Part shown: positions 1-5,219 of the stretch, in pieces | How the letters are laid out: every line of letters starts with the position of its first letter | Position numbering within the stretch: position 1 is the stretch's first letter | Origin: Oscillibacter sp. | Lineage (GTDB): Bacteria; Bacillota; Clostridia; Oscillospirales; Oscillospiraceae | Direction: 5' to 3' | Assembly: GCA_017447005.1 (NCBI GenBank) | Contig: JAFSOM010000194.1 | Coordinates: 1 to 5,426, forward strand | DNA: 5,426 nucleotides | Made by a program: the position numbers and the translations under genes | Notes under the pieces: generated by a model | Databases searched by the model: none | Seen by the model: only the letters and a program-made list of their open reading frames with translations | What the model was told of the DNA's origin: nothing

Positions 1-258
1 AGCCGCTACTCGCTCCTCCTCCCCTACCTCTCTCAACTCGCGGCTCCTTTCTCCGCCCGGCGGATGTACGCCGCCGGAGACGTGCCCCCGGAGATGTTCT
101 ATGGCCGTATGGCCGCGCAGCAGGCGCTTAGTATTGATGGGAACGCGTTCTACGTCTACGGAGGCCGTCAGCTTGGCAAGACCGCTCTGTTGAAAAACAT
201 TCGGCGGCAGGGGCATAAGCCCGAACAGGGGCGGTACGTGTTTTTTATATCCAACTTC
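1..258 (+). pseudogene. P-loop ATPase, N-terminal fragment
   Basis: The frame is open from base 1, so the gene begins outside the window and the first ATG (64) is not an established start. The translation contains a Walker A motif, GGRQLGKT (bases 160-183), with a hydrophobic beta strand before it (AFYVY) and ALLKNI after it. Upstream, VPPEMFYGR resembles the lead-in to the P-loop in AAA or STAND-type NTPases. No Walker B, sensor or effector part follows. After about base 250 this frame no longer looks like protein. A second frame from about 263 to the TGA at 350-352 gives a more protein-like stretch (PAEALRKELNRLLSREIPEL), so one or more frameshifts may lie at 245-280. The piece then meets an unrelated glycosidase fragment. 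ATP binding is well supported by the motif; the wider role is unknown. Confidence 0.55.
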
Positions 259-345
259 CCAAATACGAATTCCCCTCAAACCTGCGGAAGCGCTCCGGAA
301 AGAGTTGAACCGCCTCCTGTCCAGAGAGATTCCCGAATTGGCGGG

Positions 346-1238
346 GGAGTGATTGGACGCCTTCTGAAAAAGGGAATCCGCCCGTTTGTGACGCTCTATC
401 ACTTCGACTTGCCGTGGGAGCTGGTCGAAAAATACAACGGCTGGGCCGAGCGCCGCTGTGCGGACGCGTTCGCCCGGTACGCCGAAACCTGCTTCCGCGC
501 CTTCGGAGACCGCCTCAAGGATTGGCAAGTCCGCAACGAGCGGAATCTGATGATTCGCGTTGACGAACGCATGAACCTGCGGGAGCCTGCCCCGGTGAAA
601 CGGGAGAAAATCCGGGCGCAAATGGACTATCATATGTTCCTTGCCCACGCCAAGGCGGTGAATCTATGCCATGAGATTGCGGAGGGCGAAGAATCGGCTG
701 CGCGGTGTCCTCTACCGTCACCTATCCGTACAGCGACAAGCCGGAGGACGTGCGGGCGGCGATTCAGAACAATCGCTTCAAGACGGACTACTGTCTGGAT
801 GTCCACTGTCACGGGGAATATCCCGGCTGGTATCTCGCGTTTCTGCGGGAACAGAACCGTATGCCCGTCACGGAACCGGGCGACGCGGAGTTACTAAAAA
901 GCGCCAAAATAGACTTTATCGCCCTGAACTATTACCGCACACTAACGGCGCGTTGTCTCCCGCCTGACAAGGAACATCCCAGAGGGGAGCGGCTGGATGG
1001 ATTCAACGAGGCGGACTACGACCTCTACGGCTACTGGAAAATCGAGAAGAATGGGAACCTGAAAGCCACGGAATACGGCGCGCAGATTGTCCCTACGGGA
1101 CTTCGCATTGTGTTGAACGACTACTGGGAAAAATACCGCCTGCCCCTGATTATCACGGAAAACGGCCTCGGCACGGAGGACGTTCTGGCGGAGAACGGCA
1201 AAATCCACGACGATTACCGCATTGACTATATGCGGCGG
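346..1238 (+). pseudogene. GH1 6-phospho-beta-glucosidase, internal fragment with frameshift
   Basis: This is the middle of a glycoside hydrolase family 1 enzyme, most like 6-phospho-beta-glucosidases, which cleave phosphorylated beta-glucosides imported by a PTS in the cytoplasm. Recognisable landmarks are FVTLYHFDLPWELVEKYNGW, then the acid/base region (canonical TFNE, here VRNERN, Glu at 538-540), DYHMFLAHAKAV, SSTVTYPYSD, FIALNYYRT and the nucleophile motif ITENG (Glu at 1158-1160). The first part is in frame 1 and the rest in frame 3. The frames meet near 688, where restoring one G would give EGGRIG in place of EGEES, so a one-base deletion is likely. Roughly the first 100 and last 90 residues of a typical 470-480 residue enzyme are missing. 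Resemblance stops after IDYMRR. Both catalytic glutamates survive, but no working enzyme is expected. Confidence 0.85.
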
Positions 1239-1288
1239 CGCGGAATTGTAACCGTGACTTTCCGTCCGCGAAACGGGAACGGGACACA

Positions 1289-1317
1289 AATCCCCTGCTT
1301 GCTTTGAGCCGGGGATT
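1289..1317 (-). terminator. Candidate terminator of the HAD / EAL operon
   Basis: A 7-bp perfect stem (1289-1295 with 1311-1317, AATCCCC/GGGGATT) is extended inward past one mismatch by a further 4 pairs (1297-1300 with 1306-1309, one wobble), leaving a 5-nt loop. It lies 7 nt past the stop codon of the EAL protein. On the - strand only a short, broken T run follows (TTTGTGT), so termination may be incomplete. It separates that gene from the convergent glycosidase remnant. Confidence 0.5.
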
Positions 1318-1324
1318 CGTTACG

Positions 1325-3565
1325 TTATTGCGCTTTATCGGAAGATTCCGCTTTTTCCGCAATGCGCTCGAACTCCTCAAGCGACATAGGCTTGTAGAAA
1401 TAAAAGCCCTGCATTTCGGAACAGCCTCTACTTTGGAGGAACCGGGCCTGAGCCGCGTTTTCCACGCCCTCGGCAATCATATTGATTCCCAGAGAATGCG
1501 CCATCTGAATCATGTAGCCAACAATGATACGGCCTTTTTCCGGGTCTCCCGCGCCGGAGAGGAAATTGAGGTCCAGCTTAATGCGGTCTATCGGCGCTTC
1601 CTTGAGCATATGCAGGGAGGAATAGCCGCTTCCAAAATCGTCCATCTCCACAGGAAAGCCAAATTCCCGCAGTTTTTCCGTAGTCTCAATCAGCGTAGCG
1701 GAGTCCTCCGCGTAGGCCGTCTCGGTAATCTCAATCCGGAGTTGCTCCGCGTCCAAATGGTAAGTCTGAATCAGATTATAGAAATGTCCGGGGATGTTCT
1801 GATTTGACTGGATGTCGCGCCGCGAAAGGTTCACGGAAATGGCGCGGCGTTTTCCCGCCTCATTCCACCTGTGCAAATCCTGACAGGCTTTCTCCCAGAC
1901 AAAGCAATCCAACTCGTAAATCAACCCGGCCTCTTCCAGCGTCGGGATGAACTCGGAGGGGCGGAGCCAGCCTAACTTAGCGTGGTTCCAGCGGCATAGG
2001 GCTTCCATGCCTGTAATCTCGTCCGTATCATAATTTACTTGCGGCTGATAGAAGACCTGAATCTTACCGGATTGAATCGCCGCCGTCAGATGTCCGACTA
2101 TATCCGCGTCCCGCTTGCCCTTTTCCCACTGCTCCGGGTTATAAAACTCATAGCCGTCCTTGCGGGTTTCCCGGACGCGCTGTTCCGCCACCCGCGCAAA
2201 GTCCAGCATATGGTCTATGTCTATTTGCTGATAGTCCCTCTGCGTCAGAATGTAAACGCCGCTGCAAATCTGAACCCGTTGTTCCTGACCGCGGTCGATA
2301 AAGAAATTCCGCACGGGATGAAAGACGGTTTCCTCATCCCGCCGCATTTTTTCATCTCCTCCCACGCGGCGGAGAACGACGAAATGGTCTCCCTCAATGC
2401 GCCCTATAGCTTCCATATCCGACAGCGCTTCCATAAATTTATCGGCCCAAAAACGCAACAACACATCCCCGGCCTCCATGCCAAGGCTGTCGTTGATGAA
2501 TTTGAAGTTCTTGATATTGTTATAGCTTATCAGGTAGGGAATCTCCGGGTGGGCGCGTAACAACTCCTCCGCCCGTTTCCGGAACCCTTTCAGGCTGAGC
2601 GCCCCGGTCAGCGGGTCATGGTCAATCAGATAGCGCATTTTCTTCTCATGCTCCAGCCGGAAGGCGCGCCATTTCATTACGGAAATGACAAGCAGGGAGA
2701 CGAAGAGGAGCGTCCCCAAGAGCAGAATCAGCCCGTATTCGTAGAGATAATCGGACAGGTCATATCGGTACAGACGCCGGGAGGTATGGTCCAGAACCAC
2801 CGCCTGACGGCGGGTGTCAGTCAACGCGGCAATGCCGTCGTTCAGACGCGCAATGACGGCCCGCCCGGTAATCGTGTCCAGCGCGCCCGCCCGGAAATCC
2901 ATGGAAAACATGGCTGAGGGTTGAACCGACAAACCGGAATAGGCGGGCTTTTGCAGAATATAACTCCACACATAAGAGTTATGCAGAAGGGCATCCACTT
3001 CCCCGGCGCGGAGCGCCTTCACGCACTCGGACATGGTGTCATACAGTGTAATCCTAATGCCGGGGTACAGCAGACGAACCGTCTCGGCGGCTCCGCTTAG
3101 AGAGCGCAGCATTCCTACCCGGAGTTCATTCAATGACGGCAGTTCCCCGCTGTTTTCGGTGACAAGGGTAAACGGCGTCTGGGTAAGATTATCCGAAACG
3201 ACGGTCGAACGCCCCGACGCGCTGACGATAGCGCTGCCAAAGGGCATAACGACATTGTACGCCGCATTGTCCAAGGCTTCTTTCAACGTGCCTTCCTCTA
3301 TGGCTTTAAATGTGACCGCGTATCCCGCCTCTTTCGCGGCGGCGCGCATTAAGTCCGCGCCAATGCCGGTAATCTCGCCCGTGTCCGCGTCCCGGTAAAT
3401 GACGGGACAGCGGTCTGTCGGTACGCCTACCGTTAGAGTATCCCCGGAAGCGGTCGCCAGAATCGATACGACGGCGCAGGACAGCGCAATCGCCGCGCAG
3501 ATAAGCGCCGTGGCAATACGTTTTGTGATTTTCAGTTCTTTCAAGTGACAACGCCATCCTTTCAC
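1325..3565 (-). CDS. Membrane sensor c-di-GMP phosphodiesterase: SBP_bac_3 - degenerate GGDEF - EAL
   Basis: A 746-residue membrane protein predicted to hydrolyse cyclic di-GMP in response to an extracellular ligand. In order: N-terminal hydrophobic anchor or signal (about 16-39); an SBP_bac_3 solute-binding domain (about 42-265, with TLTVGVPTD and ITGIGADLM); a second membrane segment (about 275-297); GGDEF (about 313-475); EAL (about 485-735). The GGDEF domain looks dead as a cyclase: the signature is EGDHF (391-395), the metal-binding DxD is NIK (350-352), and the RxxD inhibitory site is gone. The EAL domain keeps EAL (E521), N579, E612, D642/D643 in DDFGSGYSSL, K663, E699 in AEGVE, and Q719. 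The frame opens at a GTG with no clear ribosome site. A TTG at 3542-3544 has AAAGGA 12 nt upstream and would give MKELKITKRIA, a typical signal-anchor start. It lies 57 nt after the HAD gene, probably co-transcribed. Confidence 0.92.
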   Translation of the reverse strand: MKGWRCHLKELKITKRIATALICAAIALSCAVVSILATASGDTLTVGVPTDRCPVIYRDADTGEITGIGADLMRAAAKEAGYAVTFKAIEEGTLKEALDNAAYNVVMPFGSAIVSASGRSTVVSDNLTQTPFTLVTENSGELPSLNELRVGMLRSLSGAAETVRLLYPGIRITLYDTMSECVKALRAGEVDALLHNSYVWSYILQKPAYSGLSVQPSAMFSMDFRAGALDTITGRAVIARLNDGIAALTDTRRQAVVLDHTSRRLYRYDLSDYLYEYGLILLLGTLLFVSLLVISVMKWRAFRLEHEKKMRYLIDHDPLTGALSLKGFRKRAEELLRAHPEIPYLISYNNIKNFKFINDSLGMEAGDVLLRFWADKFMEALSDMEAIGRIEGDHFVVLRRVGGDEKMRRDEETVFHPVRNFFIDRGQEQRVQICSGVYILTQRDYQQIDIDHMLDFARVAEQRVRETRKDGYEFYNPEQWEKGKRDADIVGHLTAAIQSGKIQVFYQPQVNYDTDEITGMEALCRWNHAKLGWLRPSEFIPTLEEAGLIYELDCFVWEKACQDLHRWNEAGKRRAISVNLSRRDIQSNQNIPGHFYNLIQTYHLDAEQLRIEITETAYAEDSATLIETTEKLREFGFPVEMDDFGSGYSSLHMLKEAPIDRIKLDLNFLSGAGDPEKGRIIVGYMIQMAHSLGINMIAEGVENAAQARFLQSRGCSEMQGFYFYKPMSLEEFERIAEKAESSDKAQ

Positions 3566-3625
3566 TAAACGGAAACCGCTGAAATGCGTAGAGCCGGAGC
3601 CGCATAGATTCGCCGTTTCCGTTTA
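3566..3625 (-). promoter_or_regulatory. Intercistronic hairpin between HAD and EAL genes
   Basis: An 11-bp perfect inverted repeat (3566-3576, TAAACGGAAAC, with 3615-3625) brackets a second stem (3584-3588 with 3601-3605, ATGCG/CGCAT). In the mRNA the left arm begins with the TAA stop of the HAD gene and the right arm ends one base before the GTG start of the EAL gene. No T run follows, so it is unlikely to be a terminator. Folding would sit next to the start region and could be opened by a ribosome finishing the HAD frame, which would couple translation of the two genes; that role is inferred. Confidence 0.6.
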
Positions 3626-4342
3626 CTGCCTTTCCAGCAACGTTTCCATTCCGCTGTAATCCTCATTTAAGAGAACGCGGGTTGCCGCTAACGGCGGCGG
3701 GCCTTCCGGCGATGTGGCGGTCTTCAGATAAAGGCTGTCCATCCCGAACGCCGCCGCCATAGCAATATCCGCCTCCGGGTCATTGCCCACCATGAGACAG
3801 TCGCCGACACGGAGATGATACCGTTCCAGAAGAATTTCCAGAATCTTGGGAGAGGGTTTTCTGATTCCCGCATCCGAGGAAAGCGTGACGCCGTCAAAAG
3901 CGTCGGAAAGGCCCAGTCCGCGAAGTTCGCCCTCCGTGAAACAGGCCTGCGCGTTACTCAGCAGGAAAAGTTTGGACTTCCTCTCCCGGAGCCGTTGAAA
4001 TACGGGAAGCGGCCAAGGGTAGAGTTTCAGCTTTTTTATGGAAAATATTCGGAAAAACCGCGCCGTGTCCTCCACCAGCGCCCGTTCAGGCCTCACGCCC
4101 TTCTCCGCGAACAGCGCCGCGAAAACCTTGCGCAGTTCGATTTCCCCCAAAGGGTCGGAAAAATAACTCTGCTCCTGTCGGCACAGTTCCAGATACCGCT
4201 TCCGAAGTTCCGTACCCTGCCAGTCGGCGCCCTGTTCCCGATACCAGAGGGCGGTACGGTTCCAAAGAAGGGGGCTTTCCTCATCCGTCCAAATGTCCGC
4301 CAGCGTCCCGTATAAATCGAAAATGTAGTTGGGATAGTTCAT
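3623..4342 (-). CDS. HAD-superfamily hydrolase (DxYGT type)
   Basis: A 239-residue cytoplasmic HAD hydrolase, a normal length for subfamily IA with a helical cap inserted after motif I (about 20-100). Motif I is IFDLYGTLADI with nucleophile D9; motif II is LLSNA (S129); motif III is K162 in GIRKPSP; motif IV is GNDPEAD (D188, D192). The second acid of the usual DxD motif is replaced by tyrosine (DLYGT). This is seen in haloacid-dehalogenase-like members and in many uncharacterised Bacillota proteins, so a phosphatase role should not be assumed and the substrate cannot be named. The ATG start is supported by GGAAAGGA on the - strand (4352-4359), with AGGA 9 nt before the ATG. It is the first gene of a likely two-gene unit with the EAL protein, whose start lies 57 nt downstream. 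Confidence 0.93.
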   Translation of the reverse strand: MNYPNYIFDLYGTLADIWTDEESPLLWNRTALWYREQGADWQGTELRKRYLELCRQEQSYFSDPLGEIELRKVFAALFAEKGVRPERALVEDTARFFRIFSIKKLKLYPWPLPVFQRLRERKSKLFLLSNAQACFTEGELRGLGLSDAFDGVTLSSDAGIRKPSPKILEILLERYHLRVGDCLMVGNDPEADIAMAAAFGMDSLYLKTATSPEGPPPLAATRVLLNEDYSGMETLLERQ

Positions 4343-4351
4343 CGCGTTTTT

Positions 4352-4359
4352 TCCTTTCC
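4352..4359 (-). promoter_or_regulatory. Ribosome binding site of the HAD gene
   Basis: On the - strand the sequence GGAAAGGA lies just upstream of the ATG at 4340-4342, with a 9-nt spacer (AAAAACGCG). It fixes the start of the hydrolase. Confidence 0.75.
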
Positions 4360-4368
4360 GGCAGTTGC

Positions 4369-4393
4369 GGCGACGAAGCGTCGCCAGATGGCG
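4369..4393 (-). promoter_or_regulatory. Overlapping dyads in the HAD leader
   Basis: Bases 4369-4375 and 4379-4385 form a perfect 7-bp stem (GGCGACG/CGTCGCC) with a 3-nt loop. Overlapping it, 4382-4386 and 4389-4393 (CGCCA/TGGCG) form a second dyad that shares the same bases. They lie 27-51 nt upstream of the HAD ATG. They could be a leader structure with two exclusive forms or an operator. The small size makes chance possible. Confidence 0.3.
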
Positions 4394-4488
4394 TGGTAAA
4401 TGGGATTCTCATATTTTTTCGATGAGGTTCGCGTCACAGGGTGTTTTCGTTACGAGAATCCGAGCTTTCTTCATAGTCCATCAATCCA

Positions 4489-4529
4489 CAATGCGCATTG
4501 CAACGAAAGCATATCAGATATTCGCAATG
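4489..4529. promoter_or_regulatory. Palindrome cluster upstream of the HAD operon
   Basis: A perfect 12-bp palindrome, CAATGCGCATTG, occupies 4489-4500, about 147 bp upstream of the HAD start. Its right half also begins a nested dyad: CATTGC (4496-4501) with GCAATG (4524-4529), enclosing ATATCAGATAT (4511-4521). Such spacing suits binding by a dimeric regulator. No clear -35/-10 pair for the HAD operon was found nearby, so a link to its promoter is inferred. Confidence 0.35.
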
Positions 4530-4577
4530 ATTTCAAGCGGGAATGCAATCAATTTTAGCGAACGTATGCGTAAAGAG

Positions 4578-4755
4578 TTTCTTGGCAAGTTGCGGTTTTC
4601 GCCTCCATCCGTCACCGCGTGACACCTTCTGTGGAACGGGGGAAGGTAGCGCGCAGCGTCGGATGGGGGCTGAATTTAGGCCACTTTTGTACTTGCCAAG
4701 AAAAAAACAAGCAATCGCGGCGCGTCCGTTTCGCTCCGCGCCGCGATTTTCTTTC
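4578..4755 (+). ncRNA. Candidate structured RNA with nested helices, family not recognised
   Basis: Nested complementary segments fill this stretch. P1 is a 13-bp perfect helix (4578-4590 with 4691-4703, core CTTGGCAAGT). P2 is 11 bp (4601-4611 with 4660-4670, one T-G pair). Inside P2 are P3 (4612-4615 with 4619-4622) and P4, 7 bp (4624-4630 with 4641-4647, one T-G pair). A 3-bp mini-stem lies at 4592-4602. The two wobble pairs would be A-C mismatches on the other strand, which favours a + strand RNA. A strong hairpin followed by TTTTCTTT (4713-4755) would end the transcript. It does not match the sequence signatures I know for TPP, cobalamin, glycine, SAM, GEMM, T-box, SRP, RNase P or tmRNA. 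No convincing + strand promoter is visible upstream. It could also be a small inverted-repeat element. Confidence 0.45.
4713..4748. terminator. Strong, probably bidirectional intrinsic terminator
   Basis: A 12-bp perfect GC-rich stem (4713-4724, AATCGCGGCGCG, with 4737-4748) has a 12-nt loop. On the + strand it runs straight into TTTTCTTT. On the - strand, 3 nt beyond the stem comes a T run (TGTTTTTTTCTT, from + strand 4698-4709). It could end the candidate RNA on the + strand. On the - strand it could end the EIIA gene, whose reconstructed stop codon is 31 nt away. Confidence 0.85.
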
Positions 4756-4779
4756 CGGACGGGCCGTCGGAAGCTGTAT

Positions 4780-4845
4780 TCACAAGTGTTTCAGCAGGGG
4801 GTGAAAATGAGAAATTTGAACCATAGCAAGGGCGGAGGAAGTTAA
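4780..4845 (-). pseudogene. Separated 3' end of the PTS EIIA gene
   Basis: If the inserted element and one copy of its flanking AAGTTAA repeat are removed, the EIIA frame continues from LQDIL into TSSALAMVQISHFHPLLKHL and stops at TGA (complement of 4780-4782), 31 nt before the strong terminator. The restored length after the active-site histidine (about 72 residues) fits the roughly 80 expected for this domain. The tail itself does not resemble a typical EIIA C-terminus, so the join rests on frame, length and terminator position. Confidence 0.5.
4839..4845. repeat. Left flanking direct repeat of the IS
   Basis: AAGTTAA here is identical to 5213-5219. The two copies bracket the element and contain the TA dinucleotide that IS630-type elements duplicate. 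Whether all 7 bp are target duplication or TA plus chance matches cannot be decided here. Confidence 0.6.
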
Positions 4846-4850
4846 GAGCC

Positions 4851-4872
4851 TGTTTATAGCAATCCAGAAAAT
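4851..4872 (+). repeat. Left terminal inverted repeat
   Basis: This repeat begins TGTTTATAGCAATCC. Its 22 nt match the complement of 5191-5212 at all but the third position, and the inner 19 bases (4854-4872) are identical. Confidence 0.9.
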
Positions 4873-4874
4873 AC

Positions 4875-4903
4875 TTGTTAATCACACTAATCTTTGATAT
4901 AAT
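4875..4903 (+). promoter_or_regulatory. Sigma-A type promoter of the transposase
   Basis: TTGTTA (4875-4880) and a perfect TATAAT (4898-4903) are separated by 17 bp. Transcription would start near 4910, so the ribosome site GAGGTGA (4910-4916) lies at the very 5' end of the message. After insertion this promoter points antisense into the EIIA gene. Confidence 0.75.
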
Positions 4904-4921
4904 GGGCGTGAGGTGATTGAA

Positions 4922-5182
4922 ATGTTGAGCAATGAAGAAAGAAATCGACTGGTAGAAACATTGAACCACTTCCATGACGCCGTAAAAACTGCGAAAATTT
5001 ACTCTGTAAGCGTCGGCAGCGTATACCGGCTGGTTCGGCAAATGAAAGACACCGGGTCTGTGGACTTAAAGACAGGTTCCGGAGGCCGCAAGCCTGCGCT
5101 TTCCCCGGAAGACATTAAGAACATTCGACGGACTGTTCTGGAGCAACCCGATATTACCATTCATGAACCTGGCTACCGATAA
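4922..5182 (+). pseudogene. IS630-type transposase, N-terminal fragment
   Basis: An 86-residue frame beginning at the ATG preceded by GAGGTGA with a 5-nt gap; an in-frame GTG at 4913 lies inside that ribosome site and is less likely. Residues about 17-40 form a helix-turn-helix (AVKTAKIYSVSVGSVYRLVRQ), followed by the linker TGSGGRKPAL and the second DNA-binding segment LSPEDIKNIRRTVLEQPDITIHE, the arrangement of IS630-family transposases. A full protein is about 340 residues. Here the frame leaves the family pattern after ITIHE, reads PGYR and stops. The whole DDE catalytic domain is missing, so only DNA binding could remain. If expressed, it could in principle bind the ends of related elements. 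Confidence 0.8.
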
Positions 5183-5190
5183 TTACGATG

Positions 5191-5212
5191 ATTTTCTGGA
5201 TTGCTATAATCA
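5191..5212 (-). repeat. Right terminal inverted repeat
   Basis: The complement reads TGATTATAGCAATCC and onward, matching the left repeat at 21 of 22 bases. Confidence 0.9.
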
Positions 5213-5219
5213 AAGTTAA
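5213..5219. repeat. Right flanking direct repeat of the IS
   Basis: AAGTTAA, the second copy of the repeat at 4839-4845, directly abuts the right inverted repeat. Confidence 0.6.

Larger units (their letters stand above)
4846..5212 (+). mobile_element. Internally deleted IS630-like element (MITE-like)
   Basis: An element of about 367 bp with 22-bp terminal inverted repeats (4851-4872 and 5191-5212) differing at one base, flanked by AAGTTAA on both sides. It keeps an internal promoter, a ribosome site and the first part of an IS630-type transposase, then jumps to what looks like the transposase C-terminus in another frame. About 700-750 bp encoding the DDE catalytic core appear to be lost. 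It cannot move by itself but could be mobilised by a related full-length copy. Five bases (GAGCC, 4846-4850) lie between the left repeat and the left inverted repeat with no counterpart at the right end, so the exact left boundary is uncertain. It interrupts the EIIA gene. Confidence 0.8.
5163..5219 (+). pseudogene. Probable transposase C-terminal remnant
   Basis: In a different frame from the N-terminal part, NLATDNYDDFLDCYNQS followed by TAA runs through the right inverted repeat. Ending over the terminal repeat with an acidic-aromatic tail fits the C-terminus of IS630-type transposases. The deletion junction therefore lies at about 5160-5170. The apparent ATG at 5163 is probably not a real start. 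Confidence 0.45.

Noticed and set aside
64..897. A single 277-residue protein from the first ATG.
   Set aside because: It is made of an ATPase piece, a junk stretch, a glycosidase piece and a frameshifted tail.
2353..2367. A literal GGDE (residues 402-405, VGGDEKM) in the EAL protein that looks like an intact GGDEF motif.
   Set aside because: The real signature position, after IGRI in the central beta hairpin, is EGDHF at residues 391-395. The later GGDE lies in a loop and is followed by KM, so it is chance.
4578..4703. A small transposable element bounded by the 13-bp inverted repeat.
   Set aside because: No target duplication is visible at the edges, and the inner helices and strand-specific wobble pairs fit an RNA better; not fully excluded.
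4578..4755. A c-di-GMP (GEMM) riboswitch, suggested by the nearby EAL gene.
   Set aside because: The conserved GEMM core bases are absent, and no + strand gene follows for it to control.
4365..4845. Overlapping + strand open frames of 60-100 codons across the intergenic stretch, and a - strand one from 4676 to 5041.
   Set aside because: Their translations are basic and low in structure, they have no ribosome sites, and they cross the terminator, the RNA helices or the IS boundary.
4808..4846. A 12-codon + strand frame (MRNLNHSKGGGS) with an AGGGGGTGA-like site in front.
   Set aside because: It is antisense to the reconstructed end of the EIIA gene, very short, and has no promoter or relatives that I can recognise.
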